64,000 nt of DNA from Hygrocybe punicea (GCA_963556145.1 OY744471.1:2101590-2165589); one strand, 5' to 3'; positions 44,342 through 55,703 are shown, counted from the first letter of the stretch. The notes: generated from the sequence alone by a model not told the origin. Program-made: numbers and translations.

Positions 44342-44867
44342 GGGTAGACTAGTGTTGCCGAAGTCCAGTCCGGAACCGAACCGAACCCGGTTCAAACCCT
44401 GATCTGAACCCTAAGTTCAGTCTAAGTTCAGCACTTTGGCTGAACTGAACCGCGGGTCCGGTGCAGGGTTCCGGGCCCTTCAGAAATTTCTGAACGGCTT
44501 GGAACCAGGTTCAAACCATGAACTTATTGTATGTAGATACTGCAATATTCAATTTTTGTGTTAATTTTTGTGTATGTACTTGCGAGAACTTGGGTCATGT
44601 GACCTTAAACATACACACGAATCCCCACGGATTCGACTCAACAACAACATCAATGAACAATAACAGCCCAACATTGGTAAGTAAATAGTTTATTTCATAC
44701 TTTACTAACATTTTCTTACACAAAGAAGCTCCCCACGGCCCACGCCCATGCCCATGCCCTCACCCATGCCTGCCCGCGCCCATGCCAAAACCACACCCAT
44801 GCCAACACCATGCCCACGCCCACACCACGCCCACGATGGAACCAGGGAACGTAGCGAGAACGGGACA

Positions 44868-44897
44868 CAGCGGGGAGTGGTGCGCCCACCCCCGCTG
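44868..44897 (+). repeat. GC-rich hairpin exon motif, copy 2
   Basis: CAGCGGGGAGTGGTGCGCCC continues to CCCGCTG, an imperfect palindrome. Copies at 7460-7489, 55704-55733 and, diverged, 45970-45998. In three of the four a donor-like site (GATAAGT, GATACGT, GGTATGT) follows within about 15 bp. Confidence 0.7.
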
Positions 44898-44984
44898 CTA
44901 AGATACGTATTTTTTATTTTTCACTTATACTTACCCCCCACAACTCCATGATGCCCGCGAGCGTGGACGTGGCAGCAGCCCCAT

Positions 44985-45270
44985 GGCAACCCCAGCAGCA
45001 GTGGCAGCAGCCACGGCTGCAACGAAAATGGCAGCGGCAACAACGGCAGCAGCAATGGCAGCAGCTATGGCAACAGCAGCTACGGCAGCAGCAACAGCAG
45101 CATCAGCTACAGCGGCAGCAGCAGCAGCAGCGGCAGCGCAGCTACAGCAGCAGCAACAGCAGCTATGGCAGCAGCAGTGTTGACAGCAGCGGCAGCAGTG
45201 ATGGCGACAGCAGCAGCAGCAGTGACAGCGGCAAGGGCAGCAGTTGCAACAACGGCGCCGGCAGCGACGC
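44985..45270 (+). repeat. CAG-rich low-complexity tract
   Basis: Same type and same place in the cassette as 7560-7800; open frames on both strands are compositional. Confidence 0.8.
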
Positions 45271-45321
45271 AGCACCCACGGCAGCGGACAGTCCCCCCCT
45301 TCCTCCCCACCCCCTCAACTC

Positions 45322-45370
45322 CTCGCAACCCCAGGCCCACATCAATTGACGTGGTGCTGTGGCTTGCGAG
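45322..45370 (+). repeat. Palindromic ACGTCA-TTGACGT module, copy 3
   Basis: CTCGCAA and TTGCGAG arms; core ACATCAATTGACGT (45339-45352). The flanks are also nearly identical to copy 1. Confidence 0.75.
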
Positions 45371-45565
45371 GAAATTTGAGGGTGGAGGAAGGTGGTTCAC
45401 GGTTCAAACCACATTGGAACGCAGACCGGATCGCATGGAACGGTCCCATGCGGTTCCGGTTCTGGTTCAGCAGGGGGGTCGAACCGAACCAAGGGTCTGG
45501 TTTTTGGTTCAGCCAAAAAGGCCGAAAACCGGACCAAACCGGACTTCGGCAACACTAGGGTAGAC

Positions 45566-46456
45566 GTGGGTACATACAAGGTTTATTATTTTTTTCTTAC
45601 TTTTTTCACAGTTGTCACGGTCACGTGATGTGATCAACAACGACAACTTGAACAAGGCAACGGCACACACAGATGCTGTAGAGACTGGTATCTCCCTAGG
45701 CACATATTCCCTCTATTCCCTCTATTCTACATTCCTTTAGTTTGCTCTTCTCACTTTCCAATCACCTCTCCCAGTTCTCCCCCTTGTTTCTTGTTATAGA
45801 TACTATATAGTACCTATATAGTGGCTTGTGTCCATAGTTACAAACAAGAAGAGATTCTTGGGTTTTTACCCCATCGACAAAACTTGCAAAACACTGAGAT
45901 TACGCACCTACAAAGGCTGCTCTCTCTACAACACAACAACAACGACAACAGGAGAGATGAGGGGAATGGCAGCTGGGAGTGGTGCACCCACCCGACTGCA
46001 TTTGGTATGTTTTCTGTACCTATTTTACACTATTTCTGTTACTAACTACACAGGCAATGCATGCACACGTACACGCACATGCACACGCCATTGTTGTTGC
46101 CAACCTGCATGCACCCTTACCCTCGTCAACACCAACCCAATGCGATGGCATGCGCTGTTGACGAGGAGTCCGAGGTGCAGGCTCACGACCCCCTACCTAA
46201 CCTCGCGAATGCATGGCCACGTTGATTGACGTCGGCACTGCGGTTCGCGAGGTCACAACGGGGGGTGCAGCCCATGACACCAGGGTGCGGGTATGGTATG
46301 TACCCACGACCTGCCCAAATTCTAGTAACTCACAGAAGACCCGGCGGAATACCCGCATCAACCCATAATCTTCACCAATCTCAACTCCAACCTCAGTCCC
46401 ACCTCATCCAGCCTCACAGCCTTCTTCTGCCCCCTTTTATTGTTCCACTGACATAA
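45566..46456 (+). repeat. Gene-like cassette remnant without visible termini
   Basis: Contains the diverged hairpin exon (45970-45998), an intron-like segment 46005-46053 with TACTAAC at 46040-46046, His/Pro/Thr-rich frames, and the palindromic module at 46201-46252. No terminal inverted repeats were found, so it may be a truncated relative of the cassettes above. Confidence 0.45.
46201..46252 (+). repeat. Palindromic module, copy 4
   Basis: Perfect 9-bp arms CCTCGCGAA and TTCGCGAGG; core ACGTTGATTGACGT. Confidence 0.75.
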
Positions 46457-48813
46457 TCATCCGCTAACGATACTGCATCCGCCTTGTTGCCAAACACACT
46501 CCCAGCCGATGACGCAGCTGACTCGTACCCACTGTCAGGCCCAGCTCACCCCAGTGCTGCAGCAAAAAATCTGCCACATCCTTCTCGTTCAGAACGTTCC
46601 CTAAATCCAGAATGTTCCAAGAAGAGGAGGCCCCCGGTTTCTTGGCATCTGGGCCTGCTGCACCTTCAAAGACACGATGAACGTGCTTGGAGATGCTGTA
46701 CAGTTTTACGGTAATGATATAATGGCAGAAATCAATGGTTCCACAGTCAGGGTTGTAGGAGATGAGAACAACACAGTGGGCAGAGGAAAGGGCGATAGTT
46801 TTGGGGGACAGGGGAGGAAAGAGTTTGAAAAGATTTCATAAGGAGTGGGAGATGTGGCGGTGTCGTCGGTGATGGAGGGGCTAGGACAAGCTTTTGTCGT
46901 GAAGGAAACAATTAAATTATGGAAATTCAATCAGCGACACAACATACAAGGGGTGGACTTAGATACTAGTACTCCATCCTGATGCTCCTGGTTCTCTGGG
47001 CGGTATTTAACACATCCTTCATCAGACTGTAGTGTTCAACATGGAAACTCAGTGTAGGACCTGCCGGTAATTGGACGATACGCAATGAAGGTGCAACTGG
47101 TGTGAGTGTGAAAGCAAGCAGATGAGTCACTTGAAGGGTAGGGGCAATCATAAGGTAATCCTTGAGTTTTTTGTGAGATCGTTCCTTTTTGCTTGTCAGA
47201 TTCCAGGGGGACAGACTTAGAATAAGAGTGCATACTCTCAAACGACTTGCTGTATTGGGCTCCATAACTTTGCAGAAATCGCACAGACATGCATATATAG
47301 AATTGCTGAGAGAAGACTGAATGAATAGAAAAATGAGTATAGTAATGGTAGTGTGTTATCACACAAAAATATATATTCAACATATGTGATACATCATTAT
47401 TCTACATCCATTTGATCGTGGTTGAGCACTGAGCCTTGCCTCTTTGCCGCATTCCCACTGTCGAGCTTTCCATTGGGAAATTGGTGGTGGAATTGGGTAT
47501 AAATATCTTTTTGTGGCTTTCAAAGGTTGTCACTGGCTGGAGCCATCTCAGGCTCACACATGTCACTTCTTTGTGCAACACTTCGAACTCTCAGCACAAA
47601 ATGCGACCATTTTGTTTTCTATGGATTATTCCATTCTTGACAGTCATCCTGACCATGTCCGATCTCATCCTTACTTATATGCTGGGCCATGTGTGGATAC
47701 ATCCCAGTCAACTTAGAACTTCAGAGGTATTTTCACTTTTTGCTTATGGTTTGCACTGATGTTGATTCTGCAGACTTGATGTTCCTACCTGTTGGCCTGA
47801 CTGCTCTATGCATCTGTATGTTTTTTGCTTGTCTTCGATGCCTGTTGTTTGATCTTGTCTTCGCTAGAAACATGTCTTCTTTCGTTGGGACATGTTCTCA
47901 ATTATTGTTTCAAGACATTCCTTGTCCCCCTGGCACATTGCTTATGTGAGTTTTCTTATATTATCATTTATATGCATTTAAATGCCTGATAAGTGACAGT
48001 GAAAATGTGCCATCGCTAGGTGGTAATCGCATGCTCTGCTCATCGGGGCACTCAGTTACAACAATCTTACCTTAATTCATTGGTCAGTCGACTAGTTTTT
48101 ACATGGATTTGCTCAGATTTCTCACCTATTTATCAGACCATCAATGCAATCCATACTGTTCAGAGGTATTTTCTTGATAGTTACATGTCCTCATTTGTGA
48201 TGTACATATCATTTACTCCCCATGGGTGTCTGTCAACCATCCATATGTCCCCTGTCTTGAACATGTCCACTGTCACACACATGTCCCGTGTCTTAAACAT
48301 GTCCACTGTCACACACATGTCCACCGTCTTACACATGTCTGCCATAGTTGAGACGTACAATGTCTTTGTCTTGACTGCCATGTCACATTTAAAAACTGAT
48401 GTGTATGATCTTAATTTTACTTGGAAGCCTGTTGCATTTATTGCTGTTTGCATCTATTTTGGCACACTGCGCCATATATGGGTTTTGGGTAATTTTGGGC
48501 CCATCCTTGTATGAATTATTACTCATGAACTACTGCATGTATTTACTCGATCTCTTTTGATCCTGTGTACATAGAGGTATAGGTAGATAATAGTACCAAT
48601 ATTATGTCCAATTTAGGGCTATTTAAAAACATGATTTTCGGCCTACCAATAAGTGCATGTGAATTTATATGCAATAAATACAGGTTCCCTTGCAATGCAG
48701 TTAGGCTGAGCAACTTTCTGAATATATTGAGCAGTTCTGTGTGGAATTTCCAGGGAGATTGGTTGAGAATTGAAGGTGCTAGCCTCAGTGTGAAATTCTT
48801 GCATTAGCACACC
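46457..48813. other. Unassigned 2.3 kb
   Basis: No ORF I can assign. 46484-46714 is a Pro/Ser-rich frame. 47444-47716 has a protein-like stretch (HWEIGGGIGYKYLFVAFKG) that could be a captured fragment. 48020-48514 is read through a repeat. Confidence 0.35.
48240..48345 (+). repeat. Minisatellite with ACATGTCCACTGTC words
   Basis: ACATGTCC recurs about every 18 bp (paired 36-bp units) between 48258 and 48337. Confidence 0.7.
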
Positions 48814-49060
48814 TAGTGTTGCCACGGCTCAGTCCGGAACCGTTAGCCGTTGGAGCCGGACCGATAATTAGCCGAGCCGAGCCGTTCACTCAGCTAACGG
48901 TTAAACCTCGGCTTAGCCACGGCTAGCCATTATTAGCCGTTACCAAATATCCAAATTAGGAAATTTAGGTTTTCAGCCCGTTTGCTGGCTTCAACTTCAC
49001 TTAGATAACCCCTCTGCTGCCTCCCATACCTCACGAACATGTACAGCCATTTCGCAAGGT
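48814..49060 (+). mobile_element. Left end of a hAT-like element (TAGTGTTGCCACGGC)
   Basis: The terminus matches the other TAGTGTTGCC ends and is followed by dense GTTAGCCG/CGGCTAA words. A core-less relic of the palindromic module lies at 49029-49059 (CCTCACGAA...TTCGCAAGG). No right end was found before the palindrome at 50098. Confidence 0.5.
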
Positions 49061-49132
49061 TTTTAGGTGTTTCTTTTTCGTTTTGTGTATCTCCATGTAC
49101 ATGTACATGTATATGAAAAAAATGAAAAATAC

Positions 49133-49500
49133 CTACTTCGTCGTCTTCCTGAATAGATCCATATTAAGCTCGTCAAACTTGGCCCGTGTAAGAATTTCTG
49201 AAAAGTTATTGCTGTCCTCGAACAACTCGATTCCGATCCTCGTCGACTGCTGGCTTGACAACATCCGCTTAGCCTTCTCGACCTCGCGCTTGAGCTTGCC
49301 CATTGCTCTCAAGTTAGTACCTGTCTTCTTGTACGCCTTAATAAGATGGTCAATAACGCGGTTGTAAAAGTCCTCGCCTGTGAGATGAGTATCACCAGCA
49401 GTAGCTGATACTTCAAAGACTCCGTCATCGATAGAGAAAAGCGCACATCAAATGTCCCTCCACCGAGATCGTAAACGATGATCTGGGACTCGCCGCCTTT
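49133..49500 (-). pseudogene. Hsp70 (BiP/Kar2-like) gene fragment
   Basis: The minus strand reads [18 protein letters not shown], then after a frameshift (about 49440) [48 protein letters not shown] and [12 protein letters not shown], stopping at 49133. This is the middle of the Hsp70 ATPase domain (roughly residues 200-330 of 660), including the DLGGGTFDV phosphate-binding motif. The usual HLGGEDF is HLTGEDF. Both domain ends are missing, so it cannot act as a chaperone. It lies just inside the hAT-like left end and is probably a captured host fragment. Confidence 0.8.
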
Positions 49501-49504
49501 TGTT

Positions 49505-50097
49505 TTTAGGATTGGAGTGGAACGTATTTTTGGCGCTGTCCCCGACGCTGCGCGTATTCGGGGTCAGTACGAAAACGGATTTGCGGAATCCGAAATGGAC
49601 TTACAGCCGTTCGTCGTCACTGCAGCTGACCTAAGAGGGAGTTATCCGATGGCCTTGGTCATGTAAGGTTCCATGAATGGCTTCGTGCAGCAAATACGCA
49701 TTTGTGGGAATCGGATGAGGTGAGAGACGGCACCCTCGTCCGTTGATCCCGAGGAATACGTCGCGCTGGAGCTGGAACCGGTGGCCCCGGATGACACAGA
49801 AGTGGTGCGAGTAAGGGGATTGTAGTCACGGACGAGTAAGAGCGGCAGTGGGGGAACGATAGACGTGCGGCGTGTTGTCTGACCCAGCGGCAGGATTGGC
49901 GGTCTAGTAACGGGAGCGGGGGCGACGACGGGATGCGAGGTTGTAGAATGACGTTGAGCTGTTGTGATGGTGGCTGTGAATGTGGTTGTGACCGATCAGC
50001 GCCGTAGGGCGAACGCAGCAGTCGTAGCGGCAAAGAAGCTGATGGTTGGTGGTGGTGGTGCCTGAACTTGCGAGCCCGAGTTCGAGGACCCGGTTGC
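49505..50097. other. GC-rich unassigned DNA
   Basis: Open frames exist on both strands (49478-49666 +, 49659-50276 -) but neither resembles a known protein. The minus frame runs through the palindrome boundary and is therefore chimaeric. Confidence 0.4.
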
Positions 50098-50641
50098 AGA
50101 GACAAAATATGACATATGACAGCAATATTGTGCTTGGGCATGGCATAAAACTGAACTAACCAAAGTTGTACCTCTGTAATTATATTATACACCCATGACA
50201 ATTTTTTTTCAATGTTGGTGAGACAGTACACAAAGTAATGAACCAAGTCAAGTGCCCAACACAACAAATTATGCATAATATCACAAAAGTGAAATACTAG
50301 ATAAGAAGTTATTGTGGTTTTCAGTAAAGCTGGCAGGGCTTGAAATATGCACCAAATTTAGCAAAATAGTGATTTTGCTAAATTTGGTGCATATTTCAAG
50401 CCCTGCCAGCTTTACTGAAAACCACAATAACTTCTTATCTAGTATTTCACTTTTGTGATATTATGCATAATTTGTTGTGTTGGGCACTTGACTTGGTTCA
50501 TTACTTTGTGTACTGTCTCACCAACATTGAAAAAAAATTGTCATGGGTGTATAATATAATTACAGAGGTACAACTTTGGTTAGTTCAGTTTTATGCCATG
50601 CCCAAGCACAATATTGCTGTCATATGTCATATTTTGTCTCT
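50098..50641. repeat. Perfect palindrome, 270-bp arms, 4-bp spacer
   Basis: Arms 50098-50367 and 50372-50641 are exact complements around AGTG (50368-50371). Identical 62-codon starts (MHNLLCWALDLVHYF...) are therefore read outward on both strands. Near the centre is CAGTAAAGCTGGCAGGGC, also present at 17983. Confidence 0.9.
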
Positions 50642-51330
50642 TCATATATGTCGCAATCAGATGTTACATCATGATTTCTATGCATTGATTGCAAATTTAA
50701 ACCAACCATCAAGGATTTCAAGATTGCACAAGTGTATCAAGAAACATGCTATACTCACTTCAACTTTGATTCATTTCCATATCATTGGTGTTAAACTTCC
50801 TGATCCTTTGGATCTGTACTGGTTATTCATTACTTATGATTTATTTTCTGTCCTGAGTTGTTTGTTACCATATAAGACTATTTATCAATACAGTTATTGG
50901 CCATCATATTGAAAGTTAAAATTACATTCTCAATACTCCCCTACCACCACATTTATGCAGGCTGAAATACATCATGATGGACATAACACTAAGGCTATGA
51001 AGCTAATGGGTGGTGGAAGATCTCACATATTTCCAGCCAATTATATACTTTCATATATAGAAAATGGGGATTTTTCGATAGATGGCAAATCATCATATAT
51101 TTTTGTTGAATTATGTGAAAAAAGGCAATGTTCTGTCTTATCTTATTAATAAATTTGTTTATGCAAGGATCCCATTTGCTGATATCATTCCCCACATACC
51201 TGGTCGTATAGTACATAAAATTGCACAAGTTCACAGCATTTCCATGGGCTCTCATGTACTCAAAAAAAGACATGTTGGCTTACTTTGAAAATCATGAATG
51301 TGTTAATTGTGGTAAATATGCAGTACTTTT
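50463..51330 (+). pseudogene. Helitron-type protein remnant 2, N-terminal part
   Basis: Frames 50463-50912, 50955-51149 and 51082-51288 read helical, Ile/Tyr/His-rich sequence. The last contains IPGRIVHKIAQVHSISMGSH, followed in a shifted frame by YFENHECVNCGKYAVL with a CxxC pair. The position just before the 58.7-kb Helitron ORF, with only the 7.35-kb insertion between, makes it the likely N-terminal continuation. Identification by context is moderate. Confidence 0.4.
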
Positions 51331-51349
51331 CACTCTACCATGTGTTCCT

Positions 51350-52010
51350 ACCCACTCTCTAGGGACTCCCTAGGGACAGTAGGGACTCCCTAGAGACTCT
51401 CTAGGGATGGTAGGGACTCCCTAGGGACTACATTTCATCTAACATGACCTAGGGAGTCCCTAGGGATTCCCTAGGGATTTCATCTGAAAATCCCAATTTC
51501 ATCAAATTTTACTCCCTAGGGAGTATTTGTAGTAGTCCCTAGGGACTCCCTAGGGAATCCCTAAAAAACTCGGCTTTTCGTAACCATTTTGCTTATATCT
51601 CAATCACTATTCAAGTTGTTACCATTTTGTTGTTACAGTTCAATTTAAAGCTTTAAAGCCTTTGATTTGGCTTGTTAGCTCTAGATTTTTATTCAAGTTG
51701 TCCCTAGGGAGTCCCTAGGGAATCCCTAAAAGACTCGGCTTTTCTCAATCATTTTGTTTATATCTCAATCACTGTTCACATTGTTACTATTATTTTGTTA
51801 CAGTTCAATTCAAAGCTTCAAAGCCTTTGATTTGGCTTGTTAGATCTAGATTTTTATTCAAGTTGTCCCTAGGGAATCCCTAAAAAAACTCAGCTTTTCT
51901 TAACCATTTTGCTGTTATTTGACTCACTTTTTAAGTTGGTTACATCTCAATGTCCTACATCACTCAATGTAAAGCATGTAAGCCTTTTATTGGGCTTGCT
52001 TTATATATTT
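51350..52010 (+). repeat. CCCTAGGGA palindromic array and 166-bp tandem units
   Basis: About 200 bp of overlapping TAGGGACTCCC words (51350-51560) pass into two to three units of about 166 bp, each starting CCCTAGGGAATCCCTAAAA (51549, 51716, 51869) and containing AATCACT and GCCTTTGATTTGGCTTG. Confidence 0.8.
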
Positions 52011-52439
52011 TCACTGATATTGAAGCTAATACAACTTTAAGACTGGAACTAGAATCAGTTGATTTAATGACTATTCAGCTTGATTGCTTATATATATTAT
52101 AGAGAAAAATGCCATCAAGTATTCCAATGTTCAGTCATCTCTGACAATATCAATTCCATAGTCCTCATCCTGTTTTCCATCCTCACTTTCATCTTCATCT
52201 TCATTCTTCTGAGCACCTTTTGAGTTTTGCTTGTTGATGACATGTTACATATGAAGATACAACATTGCATGTAAAAACCAGTCAAAATTACAAGGAAGCT
52301 TTCTTTTTAGAATAGGTTCAAATTCACTTAGCCACGCATTCAGTTGCTCACATGCCTATTAATATCATCAATTTCAATACAAGTTAAAAAAGAAACCATC
52401 TAATACTCACTTTGGTATTAAAAGCACATTTGTAATAAG

Positions 52440-52890
52440 GTCTTCATTGCCTATATAACCAGATTTGGAGCAGATCCATTTAATGGAGCAAGATTGCACC
52501 ATTTATGACAAAGATAGTCCACTGTTCTGTGGTTGACAAAATGATAAGAATCCACAATAAATCAGGTAGTTTCCTTCTAGATATTCCAGCTTCCATTGGC
52601 AATACTGGTTCTGAGCAGCATGCAAGCTTTGTCCACACATATGTAGTCTGGTCATGATCCTTTTGTTAGATACACTGATTCCAAAAAACCCCAAAAATAT
52701 TTGTTGGAGATTCTGATCTTCTTAACAATCTACAAATGTCCAGTATGCTTTGATGACCATAACAAGTGACATAGTTATGCCATTGTTCTTGATGGATATC
52801 ACAAGCCTTTGTCCCAGCAACTTTTTGGTTATTACAGCCTCGAATACAACATTGAGCATCACCGTATCCAGGTATTGTATCCACAATTTC
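52440..52890 (-). pseudogene. KDZ-transposon-associated cysteine-cluster protein (CxC6-like), remnant
   Basis: The minus strand reads GYGDAQCCIRGCNNQKVAG, then CDIHQEQW, then (another frame) a Trp/Cys-rich stretch, then DSYHFVNHRTVDYLCHKWCN and APLNGSAPNLV. This sequence of motifs (a Cys4-type cluster, then YHxxNHR...LCxxWCNxAP) is what I know from the C-terminal cysteine cluster linked to fungal KDZ transposases. Frames are broken at least twice and no DDE catalytic domain remains. Confidence 0.55.
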
Positions 52891-54477
52891 TATTTCTGAT
52901 AGTTATTGCTCACTGTATTATTCTATCAAGTTCACTGACTCTCCCTCCCTAGCACAATATTGTTTGTTACTCTGATTGTACCCCACAAAATTTTATATGG
53001 ACTTCTTTCCTCTTCTCTAACCATTTACCTCAGACAGACTCTGGGAGTCAGATTAATCCTCAGACTTGGCTAGGACTTTGCTTGGACTTTGTCTGGACTT
53101 TTTTAGTTGCTGCTGTTGTTGCTGCTGTTGTTGTATTGTGGTTTTCAGTCATGTAGTTGTCATTGTCTCAATTCATGTTGTCTTTTGTGTTACTTGTACT
53201 AGTCTTGTGCCTGCAGCAAAACCCATAAGTTTATTGTGTCATTCACTATTCATACCTGTAAACTCAAAGATTTATTTATTAGTTAATTCTTGATACTATT
53301 ACAATGTGAAACAATTATATTAACAATGCATATCCATTCTCTATCAATATCAATACCAGCTTCTTCATCATCACTCTTCTCCATATTTCTTGATTCTTGC
53401 CAGTGTTAATCCTCTTTGCACCCTGTCTTTGAAATAATTCTTCTCTGGGATATTTTCACAAGACAACAACATAAATAGTTTCAAAATGTCACTGAATATC
53501 TGCTCACAAAAAATTGAAAGACTATTCATTAGGTGCTTAAGGATGATTGAAAACAGATGAACTCCAAACTGCCTGTCACAGGAGACAGACAAGTATTTTT
53601 TGTGATAAAATAATGTGCAAATATCCAATCACATTTTCAAACTATTTGCTTTATTGTTTTCATTATTGTGTACATGTATTCAGAAAAAGAAAAAGACCCA
53701 AATATATAGGATTTCTGGCTGGATATCTGTGGATTTTATTGTCAGGCAGATCTTCTGATCTTGAGATAATTCAGGCACAAGCCAGGTCCCGATTATCTGG
53801 CAACCAAATAGTCTACAATTCTGCCCTCACAATAAAAGCCATAGATATTGGTCTAGAAATCCTAAATATTTGAGTCATTTTCTATTTTCTGAATACATGT
53901 TCATAATAATTGTAAGGGCGACTGCAGGTTCACATGGGGCATCACTCACTGTAGGGTTTCCAAAGGTATTAATATTACTACCTATTATACATTGTAACTA
54001 AGGAGGAGAGAACTTGTACTAACCTGCAGGGTTTCCAAAGTGAAAGAGGTAAAGGAAACCCGCGGTGGTGGGAAATATGTATATAAGTGCGCCGCTTCGA
54101 GAAATGCTGGCACGCATGCATGTGACTTATTATACTGACTACATTCTGGTGTTTGTATTCTAGGAGGGTAAGAGTGAACTAAGTAAACTAAGTAAACTAA
54201 TATAGAGCATTGGTAGAATATAAAATATAAACTGAGAGTGTCCCCTGACAATAATGAAAACAATGAAGGCCTAAATAATTGTAATTTCTGTATGCACTAT
54301 TTTCTGTATGAATACCACTTTTAGATAATATTATTTTCTGCAATATGTTCACAAGTGAGATAACACAAATAGTTTCAAAATGTGATTAGATATCTGCATA
54401 TCTGCATATTATTTGATCACAAAAATTCCTCATCCATCTCCTGTGTGTCTCCAAAATGTGATAACAAATAAAATTAA
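52891..54477. repeat. Family Y repeats and AT-rich DNA
   Basis: 53575-53640 and (inverted) 54240-54445 match 39550-39680. Between them are only short frames without protein-like composition. Confidence 0.5.
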
Positions 54478-54499
54478 ATGCTATTTACAGGTCATAACT

Positions 54500-54720
54500 A
54501 CATTAATGTAATAAAGAGGCAGAGGAAAAGGGGGGAGTGGAAGGGAGTGAAAATGGAAGGACATAAAGGGAAGGGAAGAGAGGTGGAGTTAGCCAACAGA
54601 GGGAGGAGGAAGGAGAGAGAGAGAATTAGGGGTCAGGGAAGAGGGGTCAAGAGTAGAGGGAAAGAAGGGGGAAGAAAGGGGGAGGGGGATGGTGAATGGA
54701 AGGGAGGAGGAGGAGGACGG
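54500..54720 (+). repeat. Purine-rich low-complexity tract (GGGAAG, GAGGGA)
   Basis: Nearly pure A/G on the + strand; the Lys/Arg/Gly/Glu frames are compositional. Confidence 0.7.
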
Positions 54721-54725
54721 ACAAT

Positions 54726-55085
54726 ACTCACCGCTGCTGCCATTGCTGCTGCCGTTGCTGCTGCTGCAGCGTCCCCGTTGCTGCTGTTGCTGCGGCTGTT
54801 GGCGTTGTTGCCGCTGCTGCTGTGGCCGCCGTTGTTGCTGCAGTGGCGCTGCTGCTGTTGCCGTCATTGCTGTTGCTGTGGCCATGGCCGTTGCTGCTGC
54901 TGCTGCTGCTGTTGCTGCTGCAATCATGTTGCTGTGTTGCTGCCACCATTGCCGTTGTTGCTGCTGCTGCTGCTGTTGCCACTGCAATCGTGTTGCTGCT
55001 GTTGCTGCCGCCATTGCCGTTGTTGCTGCTGCTCCTGCTGCTGCTGCTGCTGCTGTTACCGTTGCTGCTGCTGCCGTGGCGCCGC
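54726..55085 (-). repeat. CTG/CAG triplet-rich tract
   Basis: CTG, TTG and CCG triplets over 360 bp; Cys/Leu/Ala or Gln/Ser readings on either strand are artefacts. Read from the minus strand it resembles the CAG tracts of the cassettes, with an intron-like segment (TACTAAC) at 55134-55184. Confidence 0.75.
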
Positions 55086-55192
55086 CGCCTGGGTGTCACC
55101 TTGTGCCTCACCGTGGCTTGGCCTGTAAGTGTGGGGTGAGTTAGTAAATAAAAGACAGGAAAACAAGAGAAAAAAACTTGCCTAGGCAGCGA

Positions 55193-55508
55193 TAGTGAAT
55201 GGCACGGGTAACCCGTGGGTATTGGTGCTGTACCCGTACCCGTACCCGCAGCTACCCCTACCCGTGATCCAGCGGGTTTACCCGTCATTTTAAGCCCCGG
55301 ATCGTCCAAAACGGTCAAGTATTGGGTGAGTTATGATCAAAACAATCATTCTTCATTGTTTTGATCATAACTCACCCAATACTTGACCATGTTGGACGAT
55401 CCGGGGCTTAAAATAAAGCTCACGGGTAGGAGAATCGTACCCGTACCCGTACCCGCGGCTACCTTTACCCGTTACCCGTGCGGGTCGCCATACCCGTGCC
55501 ATTCACTA
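55193..55508 (+). mobile_element. Palindromic MITE, copy 1 (TAGTGAATGGCACGGGTA ends)
   Basis: Full-length inverted repeat around ATTCTTCATTG with GTACCCGTACCC-type subterminal words. Left flank GGCAGCGA (55185-55192); right flank ACGAGAGT (55509-55516). Confidence 0.8.
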
Positions 55509-55703
55509 ACGAGAGTCGCACTGGGCATGGGTGGTTCACCCATGCCCTTCTGTGAGTTTTTTGTTTATATGATATTATTGTCTACTAACTACTCCTAGCG
55601 CGGGCCAGGAAGACGATGGGACCGCATCCGCAAGCACGGAAATGGGGCCAAGGTGGATGACAGGGACAAGCAAGGCGGCGGGAACGGTAACGAAGAAAGG
55701 ATG

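Larger units (their letters stand above)
44350..45557 (+). mobile_element. hAT-type non-autonomous element, 1208 bp, 8-bp TSD
   Basis: TAGTGTTGCCGAAGTCC (44350-44366) is exactly inverted at 45541-45557. The direct duplication GGGTAGAC lies at 44342-44349 and 45558-45565. The outer parts are packed with GAACC/GGTTC and CCGGTT words. The interior (about 44528-45395) is homologous to that of the 6956-8102 element although the ends are unrelated. No transposase. Confidence 0.88.

Noticed and set aside
49478..49666. 62-codon + strand ORF
   Set aside because: Its start is antisense to the Hsp70 fragment and the rest has no recognisable similarity.
50098..50641. Terminal inverted repeats of one normal transposon
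   Set aside because: The arms are only 4 bp apart and leave no room for an interior; a palindrome or artefact is the better description.
54589..55318. Cys/Leu- and Gln/Ser-rich ORFs of 140-220 codons
   Set aside because: Translations of a CTG/CAG tract; no start context, domain or codon bias.
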